Virus record (IMG/VR): IMGVR_UViG_3300046820_000915
Coordinates: 1 to 45,539 of that record
Reading direction: 5' to 3' (one strand)
From: a virus
DNA: 45,539 nucleotides
How positions within the stretch are numbered: the stretch's first letter is position 1; each line of letters opens with the position of its first letter. This document shows, piece by piece, positions 33,545 to 42,298 of this stretch. A program made the position numbers and the translations under genes. Under the pieces are notes generated by a model. It did no database searches. It was given only the letters and a program-made list of their open reading frames with translations, and had not been told where the DNA came from.

Positions 33545-35363
33545 ACTTAACTCTTACAACAATATCTGTTGTAGGGTATTTGATTTCAAACATGGTAGTT
33601 GGTTCACCGAAAAGTGTGTAATCTTGACCTAGGTAAATTTGTCTAGTTGTTGGGTCGGCATATATTTGTGACGTTTCGTTAAGACTATATTTACCTTGAC
33701 CTACTTTATTAAAGACTCTGACATCTAAAACGTTTAGTACCCCACCTACATTATTAATGGTTTCTAATAATGGTGACATATAAATGTTATCACCCATATC
33801 AAACTTGTTTATATCCATGTAATCTCTTACATCAGTAATCACTTGAGATATGATTTGTGATTGTGGTAATTTTTTGTCAACATATAAATCTATTTCAAAA
33901 GATAGGTTTACAATTCTACCATTTGTGACTTGAATGTAATCATTTAACATTCTATAATCAGCTAGATATGTTGAAATGTTGTCTCTAAGGGTTGTTGTCG
34001 ATTCATTGCTCAATTTTGAGCTGGAATCCAAACCTAAAACATAAATTTTAACTTTGTTTTGTTCTTCAAACACACCACATCTAAATGGTACACCAAATCT
34101 TCCAGGCATCTGTGCAATTCTAGTTTGGTAATCTTTAATCGTTACTGCTCTGTTCTGTGAAGCAAAATTATATCTAACCATGTTTCTAATCTCCTCAACA
34201 CTAGGTGTGTCTTTACCACCCAAGGCTGGGAATAGGTTGTTAACCTTTAGAGATTTTTTAACAGCTACATTTATGTTACTATCTGAACCATTAACAGACA
34301 TGTTTAAAAGACCTAATGATTTTAATGTGTTTGGCCCTAAGTTTGTGTCGGCCCCACCACCAACTCTGTATTTAACGAACATAGTTGTATTTGCGGTTGG
34401 TACAACACCTAAAGACATGTTGTTGATAAAGTTACCGATTTGATTAACCAAAGCAGTATTTGTATCGAAATCACACAAGCTACTAGTGTCTTGTGTTCCA
34501 GCACCTAGAGTTATTTTGGTAAAACCTAAATCTGTATACTCTCTAATAAACTTTTTAGTTACAGAGATATATTTTCCTGGTCTTATACCAGCATTGTCTG
34601 TTATTTTCGAGTTGTCCTCGATGAAAACTTTATCTTCAGCCAAAGCATCCACTTCAAACCATCTATTGTTTAAATTAGTGAATTCACTATAGTTTGGTTC
34701 TTTTGAGTAGTTTGTTCCTGGTAATGTTATCACTGAATCAATAGACAAAACGTTATCTTCTGGTAAAATAATTTCTAAGAATGGTTTCACGTCAGATGGC
34801 GTGATTACTCTTTTGAAGATTCTAGAATAACCGTTTACCACCATTTCTCTTTTGGTAATTGTGTAATTTATTAATGTTCCGTTTGAATTAAAATTAGGTA
34901 TGATTAATCTGTTTGGTACACCACCAACCGTAAATGGGTTACTGAAATCAATATCATCACTAGCCTCAAATATTTTACCACCACCACTAACTTGTGAACC
35001 AGCTTTAATTATTGGTGCGTATGATACGTCAAAACTATCACCTAAAACTGGAAGTGTAACACTAAAATCAACAATGGTAACACTAGGGCGTTTTCCTGGT
35101 ATTTTTAAACCAAAGGTTCTAGCCATCGATAGAACTGATTTTTTCTCTTTAGCGTAATCAATTTGTGTTTCTTGGAACATTCTATCGGTATTGGTTGATA
35201 ACATATCACCAACAGCCGCATTTAACTCTAAAAGCATCATACCCACACTCGCATCATTAAAATCATTAAAGATGTCTGGGTAATATTGTCTTACCATGTT
35301 TATTAGTTCTGCACGTATATCAGCAAAGTTTCTAGCTGTATAATTAATTCCTTGATTTGCCAT
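33543..35363 (-). CDS. Baseplate wedge protein gp6-like (baseplate J family)
   Basis: A 606-residue protein whose N-terminus matches the gp6/gpJ baseplate family: INYTARNFADIRAELINMVR, then YYPDIFNDFNDASVGMMLLELNAAVGDMLSTNTDRMFQETQID. The family pattern is 'F..I...L......P....F..as.G..liEl.A...d.l....d....E..l..A'. The C-terminal region (QSQIISQVITDVRDYMDI and MSPLLETINNVGGVLNVLDV) fits the conserved wedge domain. gp6 forms the inner dodecameric ring of the contractile-tail baseplate. It lies 6 bp after the gp25-like gene, the usual gp25-gp6 pairing of T4-like phages. Confidence 0.92.
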   Translation of the reverse strand: MANQGINYTARNFADIRAELINMVRQYYPDIFNDFNDASVGMMLLELNAAVGDMLSTNTDRMFQETQIDYAKEKKSVLSMARTFGLKIPGKRPSVTIVDFSVTLPVLGDSFDVSYAPIIKAGSQVSGGGKIFEASDDIDFSNPFTVGGVPNRLIIPNFNSNGTLINYTITKREMVVNGYSRIFKRVITPSDVKPFLEIILPEDNVLSIDSVITLPGTNYSKEPNYSEFTNLNNRWFEVDALAEDKVFIEDNSKITDNAGIRPGKYISVTKKFIREYTDLGFTKITLGAGTQDTSSLCDFDTNTALVNQIGNFINNMSLGVVPTANTTMFVKYRVGGGADTNLGPNTLKSLGLLNMSVNGSDSNINVAVKKSLKVNNLFPALGGKDTPSVEEIRNMVRYNFASQNRAVTIKDYQTRIAQMPGRFGVPFRCGVFEEQNKVKIYVLGLDSSSKLSNESTTTLRDNISTYLADYRMLNDYIQVTNGRIVNLSFEIDLYVDKKLPQSQIISQVITDVRDYMDINKFDMGDNIYMSPLLETINNVGGVLNVLDVRVFNKVGQGKYSLNETSQIYADPTTRQIYLGQDYTLFGEPTTMFEIKYPTTDIVVRVK

Positions 35364-35369
35364 TTTTTA

Positions 35370-35756
35370 TTATAGTTTTATTACTACTATATCAGCTGTT
35401 TGAAAAACAGCATCATTTATTGTGTATTTTATTGTTACAACAGCAGCGTATTCGCTCTCTGTTGATTCTTCGATAAGTATCTCATCTAATTGTAGTTGTG
35501 GTAGATAAGTTTTAACTTCTTTAGTTATTTCTTCTTTTATACCGTTTAGCGTTAATTCATCTTCTGGTTCAAATATGAATTTAAGTAAATCCGTACCAAA
35601 ATCTGGTTTATATAGTCTTTGACCTTTTCTAGTTAAAATCAAATGAAGTAAGTCAGCTTTGATAGCTTGATTATCTTGGTCATTCAAATCTAAGAAAAAA
35701 CCCTTACCACTATCTTTAAATGGGTAATTAATGTTTATGTATTTACCGTTGGCCAT
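35370..35756 (-). CDS. Baseplate wedge protein gp25-like (lysozyme-like fold)
   Basis: The protein is 128 residues from the ATG at 35756 (MANGKYININYPFKDSGKG). A longer in-frame start adds a hydrophobic low-complexity leader not expected in this family. Conserved gp25/GpW features are visible: INYPFKDSGKGFFLDLNDQDNQAIKADLLHLILTRKGQR followed by YKPDFGTDLLKFIFEP, with the family 'R.GeR...PefG..l...lFe' core. gp25 joins the sheath initiator position of the baseplate and is universal in contractile injection systems. It is followed immediately by gp6. Confidence 0.93.
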   Translation of the reverse strand: MANGKYININYPFKDSGKGFFLDLNDQDNQAIKADLLHLILTRKGQRLYKPDFGTDLLKFIFEPEDELTLNGIKEEITKEVKTYLPQLQLDEILIEESTESEYAAVVTIKYTINDAVFQTADIVVIKL

Positions 35757-35770
35757 AATTCTCTTTATTT

Positions 35771-35778
35771 CATAAATA
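35771..35778 (-). promoter_or_regulatory. TATTTATG motif, possible late promoter for the gp25-gp6 block
   Basis: On the minus strand TATTTATGAAATAAAG begins 22 bp before the gp25 ATG. It differs by one base from TATTTATAA and shares the AAATAAAG spacer seen before other virion genes. It follows the nrdA terminator, so the block needs its own promoter somewhere here. Confidence 0.4.
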
Positions 35779-35813
35779 TAATAATAAATTATTTTTATAA
35801 GTAAATATGGGAA

Positions 35814-35839
35814 ATAAAAAAAGGGGCACATGGCCCCTT
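35814..35839 (-). terminator. Rho-independent terminator after nrdA
   Basis: A perfect 7-bp stem AAGGGGC / GCCCCTT with the 5-base loop catgt (minus strand), followed by a T-rich run (TTTTTATTTC). It begins 28 bp after the nrdA stop and ends the reductase transcript before gp25. Confidence 0.85.
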
Positions 35840-35866
35840 ATTTTGTATTATTTATAAAATTTCACA

Positions 35867-38221
35867 TTAACTTGAACAACCTACGCATTCAAATTGACTT
35901 TCCGTTGGTTTCTCTACTTGTTTTTGTTTTGTCATGTCGATAGCCAAGTGTTTAGCTTTATTGTCAACCGATTCACTTCTTAAGTAGTATTGCCCTGTTT
36001 TAAGACCTAATTTCCAAGCCAAAGTATGTGATGTGGTTAATTTACCAACTGTCGGTGTACTAAAGAAGATATTAAGACTTTGTGATTGGTCAATAAATGG
36101 TGCTCTATCAGCTGACATCTCAATAAGTGCTTTTTGAGAGATTTCCCAAACAGTTTTGTATCTATCTTTCATTTCTTGGCTAATAACTGGAATGTTTTGA
36201 ACACTTCCGTTGTTTTTAATCAATTCGCTAAGAATTTCTCTGTTCCATAACCCTTCGGATTCTAAATCTCTAACCAAGTGTTTGTTTACCATTGCAAATT
36301 CACCACCAGTTACTCTACGAACGTATAGGTTCGATGTGAATGGTTCAAAGGCTTCGTTAGACCCAATAACACGAGCTGAACTAGCTGTTGGTGGGCAAGT
36401 TGTTACTAAAGAATTTCTAACACCATATTTTTTGATGTCTTTTCTTAATTGTGACCAATCATGCATCCCAGACAAATCTTCTTCTTTTCTTTTTCTAGTT
36501 GTTGTATTACCCAACTCATCTGTTTCAGTTACATCCCACATTTGCCATTGGAAAATTCCTTGTGAAATTGGTGAGCCCTCATAACCATCGTAAGTCAACC
36601 CAGTTTCTTTAGCTAAGTCGCATGACTCTCTTAATGCGTTGAAATAAATCGTTTCAAAGATGTCTTTGTTTAGTTGTCTAGCCTCATCAGATGTGAACAC
36701 TAATTTCATCATGGCAAAAACATCAGCCAAGCCTTGAATTCCGATGCCTAATGCTCTTTGTTCTAAACCGCCTTTTCTTCCTTCTTTTGTTGAGTACTCG
36801 TTTACCTCCAAAGCTATGTTTAGTGATTTAGTGATTGAGCGTGTCACTCTTCCAAGACCTTCAAAATCATATTTAGTCCCAGCAACAAATTTTTGAACAG
36901 GGATAGATGTCAAAGTGCAAATTGCAGTTGTTTCAGCATCCGTTACTTCCATAATCTCAGAACATAAATTACTAGAGTGAATCACACCCATGTTTTTTTG
37001 GTTTGATTTATTGTTCGCATGGTCTTTAAAACACATGTAAGGCATTCCACTTTCAATTTGTGCTTCAAGTATCTTAAGCCATAAGTCATGTGCTTTGATT
37101 TTGGTGCCAATACCTAGTTCTACGGCCTTATTATACTCTTCTTCGTATTCTTTACCATAAATCTCATAAAAAGGCTTTAAACCAGCCTTTTCGATGTCGT
37201 GCGGGCAAAATAGATGCCATTCACCATTTGATTCTACAGCTTTCATGAAATTGTCTGGAATCCAAAGAGCTGAAAATAAATCACGAGCTCTTAGTTCTTC
37301 AGCACCAACTTTTTTTCTAATATCCAAGACATCGAAAATATCTTTGTGCCATGGTTCTACATATACAGCACAAGAACCTGGTCTCTTACCTCTTTGGTTC
37401 CAAAATCTAAGTGTTTCGTTAACCACTTTTAGGTATTTTAGAATACCACCAGCTTTACCGTTAGAATTACCAACGTTACTTTCTTTTGAACGAATATTTG
37501 AAATCGCCAATCCGATACCTTCCGCTTTAGAAGACGAGATAGCAATTCTACCTAGAATGTTTAACAACCCTTCAGTTGAATCGTCTGGTACGATAGATAA
37601 GTTACACGAAGCAATCTGACCTATTGTTGTACCAATGTTCATTTTCAATGGTGTTGCTGGGCTTTCTTGTTGGTAACTTAAATCGTTGTACTTTTCAATA
37701 AAATCTTCTGGTGCATCAGTTGTCATAAGGGCAACTCTAACATACATTTGTTGTGGTCTTTCTAAGATTGTACCTTCAGATGATTTCAAAAGATAAATGT
37801 CTTTAAGTGAACACCACCCAAAGTAATCAAAATGAAAATCTCTTTTATAATCAATAGTTGACTCGATAAGGTCGATATTCTCTTTAATTTTGTTGTAGTA
37901 AGCGTCATTTAATAAACCAGCGTTATACATTTTCTTAGCAGCTTTCATGAAAGAATCTTCAGTTTCTTTATGTAGCTTTGTTATCGAAATATTTGCAGCT
38001 AACTTTGAGTAATCTGGGTGATTCATTGCTAGTGATTCAGCAACAACAGAAATCAAGTCATCTAACTCGTTTGTTGTCATGTCATCAGCAATACCCTGTG
38101 TTACTTTAATGAAAACCTCATCAGCGTTAACCTTTAACCCTTCTGATTGTTTTTTTATTCTAGTTAAAATTTTATTTGGATTGAAATCAATCTTACTTCC
38201 GTTTCTTTTTATTACTTGCAT
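35867..38221 (-). CDS. nrdA: Ribonucleoside-diphosphate reductase class Ia, alpha subunit
   Basis: A 784-residue large subunit that reduces NDPs to dNDPs. An N-terminal ATP cone is visible (MQVIKRNGSKIDFNPNKILT, 1-20, onward), which senses ATP/dATP in active enzymes. The catalytic loop cysteines are C206 (QIASCNLSI) and C435 (AICTLTSI), with the thiyl-radical site N418-L-C420-S-E422 (SSNLCSEI). The phosphate-binding TTCPPTASSARVIG segment is present. The C-terminal redox pair is ECVGCSS (C779, C782), which passes electrons from thioredoxin or glutaredoxin. Length agrees with E. coli NrdA (761). It lies 12 bp after nrdB and is followed by a terminator. Its place between replication and baseplate genes secures dNTP supply during infection. 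Confidence 0.97.
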   Translation of the reverse strand: MQVIKRNGSKIDFNPNKILTRIKKQSEGLKVNADEVFIKVTQGIADDMTTNELDDLISVVAESLAMNHPDYSKLAANISITKLHKETEDSFMKAAKKMYNAGLLNDAYYNKIKENIDLIESTIDYKRDFHFDYFGWCSLKDIYLLKSSEGTILERPQQMYVRVALMTTDAPEDFIEKYNDLSYQQESPATPLKMNIGTTIGQIASCNLSIVPDDSTEGLLNILGRIAISSSKAEGIGLAISNIRSKESNVGNSNGKAGGILKYLKVVNETLRFWNQRGKRPGSCAVYVEPWHKDIFDVLDIRKKVGAEELRARDLFSALWIPDNFMKAVESNGEWHLFCPHDIEKAGLKPFYEIYGKEYEEEYNKAVELGIGTKIKAHDLWLKILEAQIESGMPYMCFKDHANNKSNQKNMGVIHSSNLCSEIMEVTDAETTAICTLTSIPVQKFVAGTKYDFEGLGRVTRSITKSLNIALEVNEYSTKEGRKGGLEQRALGIGIQGLADVFAMMKLVFTSDEARQLNKDIFETIYFNALRESCDLAKETGLTYDGYEGSPISQGIFQWQMWDVTETDELGNTTTRKRKEEDLSGMHDWSQLRKDIKKYGVRNSLVTTCPPTASSARVIGSNEAFEPFTSNLYVRRVTGGEFAMVNKHLVRDLESEGLWNREILSELIKNNGSVQNIPVISQEMKDRYKTVWEISQKALIEMSADRAPFIDQSQSLNIFFSTPTVGKLTTSHTLAWKLGLKTGQYYLRSESVDNKAKHLAIDMTKQKQVEKPTESQFECVGCSS

Positions 38222-38233
38222 GTTTACCCTATT

Positions 38234-39187
38234 TTAAATTTCCTCATCAAATGAGATTGGACCACTTAGGTCTGCTGATTTATATTCCGTTGAGCGACCT
38301 TCGAAGAAGTTCTGTTTTGTTTTTAATGCGATTTGATTCATGAACTCGAATGGGTTCTTTGTGTTAAATTCTTTTTCACAGCCCAATTGACTTAATAAAC
38401 CGTCAACAACAAATTCCAAGTATTGTTTCATTAAATCAGCATTCATACCGATAAGAGATACTGGTAATGATTCGGTGATAAATTCTTTTTCAATTTCTAA
38501 TGCCGATAAGAAGATTTCACGAACTCTATCTTTTGATGGTTTTTCTACGATGTGATTATTTAACAAGTGTATTGCAAAATCAGCATGCATAGCTTCATCT
38601 CTAGAAATGAAAGCATTTGAATCACACAATCCAGGCATTAACCCCCTAGATTTAAGATAAAAAATACTACAAAATGAACCAGAGAAAAATATCCCCTCAA
38701 CCGCAACAAATGCAATCAAACGCTCAACAAAAGAATCTGATTCAATCCATCTTAACGCCCATTCAGCTTTCTTTTTTACTGGTGGCATATATTCGATAGC
38801 GTTGAAGCACTCTTGTCTTTCTTTTGTGTCTTTGATGTAAGTATCAATAAGTAAAGAATACATGTGGCTGTGAATGTTTTCCATCATAATTTGGAAACCA
38901 TAGAAAAATTTAGCCTCAGTGTATTGTACTTCATTTAAGAAGTTGATTGCTAAGTTTTCATTTACAATGCCGTCAGATGCTGCAAAGAACGCTAATACGT
39001 TTTTGATGAAATATCTTTCGTTATCATTTAATTTTGTTTCCCAATGAGCAATGTCTTTGGATAAATCAAGTTCTTCAACAGTCCACATGGCTGCTTTTTG
39101 GTCAAGGTAGTAATTCCAAAGGTCTTGGTGTTCAATCGGAAAAAGAACGAATCTGTTTGGATTACTAATTAATATTGGTTCTGTCAT
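38234..39187 (-). CDS. nrdB: Ribonucleoside-diphosphate reductase class Ia, beta subunit
   Basis: A 317-residue radical-generating subunit that carries the diiron-tyrosyl cofactor. All ligands are visible: D72 (AASDGIV), E103 and H106 ([10 protein letters not shown]), E164 (AVEGIFF), and E198 and H201 (RDEAMHADF). The radical tyrosine is Y110, seven residues after E103 as in E. coli (E115/Y122). This makes it class Ia-type rather than the Mn/Fe class Ic, which lacks the tyrosine. The C-terminus ([11 protein letters not shown]) is the expected alpha-subunit-binding tail. The gene precedes nrdA by 12 bp in one operon. Confidence 0.96.
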   Translation of the reverse strand: MTEPILISNPNRFVLFPIEHQDLWNYYLDQKAAMWTVEELDLSKDIAHWETKLNDNERYFIKNVLAFFAASDGIVNENLAINFLNEVQYTEAKFFYGFQIMMENIHSHMYSLLIDTYIKDTKERQECFNAIEYMPPVKKKAEWALRWIESDSFVERLIAFVAVEGIFFSGSFCSIFYLKSRGLMPGLCDSNAFISRDEAMHADFAIHLLNNHIVEKPSKDRVREIFLSALEIEKEFITESLPVSLIGMNADLMKQYLEFVVDGLLSQLGCEKEFNTKNPFEFMNQIALKTKQNFFEGRSTEYKSADLSGPISFDEEI

Positions 39188-39214
39188 TTTGTTTTTTATT
39201 GTTATTGTTATTTG

Positions 39215-40639
39215 TTATTCAGCTGATGGAACGCTAATACCATCAAGTACTGATTTTCTGTTTTGTGCAGCATCTAGAATACTATTTAGTCTTTGTTGGT
39301 TATCAACTTCTTTGACTTGTTTGTATTCACTATTAGTTCTACCACCTTTGTTTTCACCCATATCGATTTGAATTCTAGCGTTGTCAAATCTAATGTCTTG
39401 GAATATCACACCGTCTTTACCGAAACGTGATTTAAGAATAGCCATAGTAGCTGTTCCAGCTTCTTTTTGGTCTAAACTTTTAGCAATCGACACAATAAAG
39501 TGACCGATTTGACCTTTTTTAATTGACCCGCCCATTTGGTCGGATTGTACTACTTCTGCTTTGATTGAGCTTCTGTTACCTTGTACCGCAGTCCAACCAG
39601 CCATGTCTAATTCAGACAATAAAGTTTCGAACTGTCTCATTACACTACCTTCACCAGCATTAACGTCATCAAATTTTCTTGATGGCTCAACACAGTCAAT
39701 ATAATCTAACAATACGATGTCTGGTCTAAAACCTTGTGCTATTAGTTTTCTAATGTATTGTCTAATAACTGGTATTGTTGTACCATCACTAGAAAACTTT
39801 TTAAGTTTCAGAACACCCTTTCTTTCACCAGTAGTCATTTCCTCTACCATAGCCATAATTTCCTCATGGTGTAATGATAAACTATTCAAATCATACCCAG
39901 ACCAACATGATAAGTGTTTTCTTTGTATTACTTTTGGGTTATCTTCAAAGAAGATTTGTAACACATTTTTTCCATCGGTCATAGCTGTATTAGCTAACTT
40001 TGTCATCATAGTGGTTTTACCCACTCCGAACGGTGCTAAGATAACACCTAACTCACCTTTGGATAAACCACCATCCATAATCTCGTCCAAACCTTTGATA
40101 CCTGTACGTATTGGTTTTCTAAAATCGTCAACTAATACATCTTTAATGTTATCAAAAATGTCCATACCATCGTCTTTATTATCACCATGTTCTAAAGCCT
40201 TTCTAAGAATGGCTTCACATTGCTCATAATCTTCGATGTTACCTTTGTTGATAATCTTAGATATTTCATTAACTGATTTTTTTAACTCTTGTTGTTTACA
40301 AAATTTCATTGCGATATCTTGAACTTTTATGGTATCGTTTAGATTCGCTTCTTGAACTTTGCGAAGTTGTGAGATTACATACTTTCTTTGGTACTCATCC
40401 TTAACATCTTCTAACAATCTGAACTCAAGGCTGCCAATGTCTGGGACTATATCATCCTTGACTTTGGCATCCTTAATGGTTGCAGCAATAACTCTTAAAT
40501 ACTGGTCTTCAAAGTAATTTGGGTCAACGATATCTAATATTGAGTTTGCGAATTTTCTATCCGTAAGAATTTGTGCTATTAATCTTAATTGGTAGTCAAA
40601 ACCCAAGTACCCTAAATTATTCTTATCAATTTTTGCCAT
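39215..40639 (-). CDS. Replicative DnaB-type helicase (T4 gp41-like)
   Basis: A 474-residue hexameric helicase that should unwind the fork ahead of the phage polymerase. The N-terminal helical domain (1-150) begins GYLGFDYQLRLIAQILTD. The RecA-like motor includes the linker TGIKGLDEIMDGGLSKGELG, Walker A APFGVGKTT (202-210) and Walker B PDIVLLDYIDC; the downstream segment WTAVQGNRSS holds the DnaB Gln/Asn sensor. Length matches gp41 (475). It is encoded 28 bp before nrdB in the same orientation. It should work with the primase at 6592, although that gene is 32 kb away in this window. Confidence 0.92.
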   Translation of the reverse strand: MAKIDKNNLGYLGFDYQLRLIAQILTDRKFANSILDIVDPNYFEDQYLRVIAATIKDAKVKDDIVPDIGSLEFRLLEDVKDEYQRKYVISQLRKVQEANLNDTIKVQDIAMKFCKQQELKKSVNEISKIINKGNIEDYEQCEAILRKALEHGDNKDDGMDIFDNIKDVLVDDFRKPIRTGIKGLDEIMDGGLSKGELGVILAPFGVGKTTMMTKLANTAMTDGKNVLQIFFEDNPKVIQRKHLSCWSGYDLNSLSLHHEEIMAMVEEMTTGERKGVLKLKKFSSDGTTIPVIRQYIRKLIAQGFRPDIVLLDYIDCVEPSRKFDDVNAGEGSVMRQFETLLSELDMAGWTAVQGNRSSIKAEVVQSDQMGGSIKKGQIGHFIVSIAKSLDQKEAGTATMAILKSRFGKDGVIFQDIRFDNARIQIDMGENKGGRTNSEYKQVKEVDNQQRLNSILDAAQNRKSVLDGISVPSAE

Positions 40640-40696
40640 TTTTTACTTCTCTTTTTTTTAAAACCTTTGTTATAATAAATATGTTATTGTATACAA

Positions 40697-41194
40697 TTAA
40701 AATTCAATTATTGTATAATTTTTTTGGTTTAATGACTGTCTGATTTCAGTCATAATTGACGGGATGATTTCTCTAATATCAATGTTGACTTTTGGGTTCA
40801 ACGTGAAGAAATCGTTTGGAAATTCAATTTCAGAAACAGACCTTTTGTCTACTTTGAATTCAAATTTAAAGACATCACCTTTCTTTGCTGGTGCTTTATA
40901 CGACTCATCGTTTTGAATCGAATACGGGTTGTAGTTGTCCCAAAGGTAATTTAAAGATTTTTGTTTTAAGTAATTTGGTATGATACCCATACCGCCAAAA
41001 CCACCGTTACCCATGCTTCCGATATTATCCATCATTTCTTTAAGCTCTAAAGATTTGATAGAATCCTCGTTAAAGTCGTAGATATTGAAATATCTTTGAC
41101 AGATAATGTTGTTGTTGATGTACAATACGAATTCAAATCTTTGTTCTTCGATTTTTTTCGTAATCGGTTGATTTACTTTTTCAGTTGCGTTCAT
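40697..41194 (-). CDS. Protein of unknown function in the replication cluster
   Basis: A 165-residue protein not recognised. It begins with a Lys/Glu-rich start and a strand-rich part (QRFEFVLYINNNIICQRYFNIYDF). A Gly/Met loop (GSMGNGGFGGMGI, about 59-71) follows, then a helix-rich part with aromatic residues. The end is GDVFKFEFKVDKRSVSEIEF and a helix REIIPSIMTEIRQSL. It lies between the FEN-type nuclease and the DnaB-type helicase. T4 has UvsY and gp59 loader proteins in its replication genes, and a loader or mediator role would fit, but no motif supports it. Confidence 0.75.
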   Translation of the reverse strand: MNATEKVNQPITKKIEEQRFEFVLYINNNIICQRYFNIYDFNEDSIKSLELKEMMDNIGSMGNGGFGGMGIIPNYLKQKSLNYLWDNYNPYSIQNDESYKAPAKKGDVFKFEFKVDKRSVSEIEFPNDFFTLNPKVNIDIREIIPSIMTEIRQSLNQKNYTIIEF

Positions 41195-41215
41195 GTGTTG
41201 TTTTTTTTTTTTAGT

Positions 41216-42268
41216 TTAGAAAATAAGCTTTTCTCGCTCAATTAATTTTTTAAATGGTAACAGATATTCTGGATATCTAATATCACCAATAGTTTTGTCT
41301 AACCCATCTCTTTGCATGTAGAAAAGAACATTTTTTAGGTCTCGCCCCGATGAGTCAAGGGTTCCGTCAATCAATTGTTCTAACTCTCTTACTCCGTCTT
41401 CGGTTAACATTGGTCTTTTAAGATTTACTAACTTTTCGTTTATTTCGTAAACTCTAGTCCCTTGCACACCCTCTGTTATTGAGTTGATGATGTTGTCTAA
41501 CACCATAAGAGGTTTTTGTTTGTTGTTTAATCTGTGTTCTTGTTGCTTTTTTGCATTTTCAATGATTTCGTTTAACGTTACTTTCCTTTCTCCAAATTCT
41601 GGGAATAAAGACAATAATTTTGTTTCACCAAGACCTTTGATACCTTTAATTGAGTCGCTAGTATCGCCAACCATTGTTTTAATTAATGCTGAATTCTCAT
41701 TGTGATAGCAAAAGTACGAAGAAAAATTGGTATTATCAACATAATTCTTCAAATCTAGAAAATAAACTCTAACATTGTTCTCAATTAGCTGAGCCATGTC
41801 CCTATCGTTGGTACAAATAGTTATTTTCTCGTTTTGTTTTTTTGTTAGGCAATAATACGCTATAAAGTCATCACCTTCGATAACCTCATGCTTTAATTGT
41901 CTTACGTACATTTCATTTAAGTATTCCCAAACCAGCTCACGCTGTTGTAACTCAGATTCGTCAATGGGTTGGGTCCCATTTTTGTAGTCCTTACCCCTAG
42001 CACTCTTGTATGGCTCGTAGATTTCGTACCTAAGCTTTCCGCTATAGTTTCCATCCCAGAAAACGTATACTCTATGGTATAGGTCATCAGCTAGCAACAT
42101 ACGAAGTGTTGTAAGGAATTGATAGAGGCCACCGATATGTTGGCCATTTTGATTGTATTGGTTTTTGGCTCCGAAAAACCCTGTCTTAAACAGGGCGTTT
42201 CCGTCTACCAATAAAGTATTTTGTATTTTTTCTACAACTTCACCATTTCTTGGTGGTCTTTTGTTCAT
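41216..42268 (-). CDS. 5'-3' exonuclease / RNase H (FEN family)
   Basis: A 350-residue flap-endonuclease-type enzyme that removes RNA primers and 5' flaps. Acidic clusters occur in the family order: D22 (LLVDGNALF), D72 (VFWDG), E131-x-D133-D134 (EGDDFIAYY), D155 and D157 (CTNDRDMAQ), and D202/D205 (VGDTSDSIKG). A helix-three-turn-helix follows (IKGIKGLGETKLLSLFP, about 207-223) that grips DNA. T4 rnh is 305 residues; the extra ~45 are mainly C-terminal. It is encoded in the gp32-UvsX-helicase cluster, and both neighbouring gaps are under 35 bp. Confidence 0.92.
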   Translation of the reverse strand: MNKRPPRNGEVVEKIQNTLLVDGNALFKTGFFGAKNQYNQNGQHIGGLYQFLTTLRMLLADDLYHRVYVFWDGNYSGKLRYEIYEPYKSARGKDYKNGTQPIDESELQQRELVWEYLNEMYVRQLKHEVIEGDDFIAYYCLTKKQNEKITICTNDRDMAQLIENNVRVYFLDLKNYVDNTNFSSYFCYHNENSALIKTMVGDTSDSIKGIKGLGETKLLSLFPEFGERKVTLNEIIENAKKQQEHRLNNKQKPLMVLDNIINSITEGVQGTRVYEINEKLVNLKRPMLTEDGVRELEQLIDGTLDSSGRDLKNVLFYMQRDGLDKTIGDIRYPEYLLPFKKLIEREKLIF

Positions 42269-42298
42269 ATTAGAACATTTAGAAGGTTAATATTTCGT

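Noticed and set aside
35757-35831. Longer start for the gp25-like gene
   Set aside because: It would add a hydrophobic Ile/Tyr-rich leader absent from the family and run through the candidate late-promoter region; MANGKYI at 35756 fits the family start.
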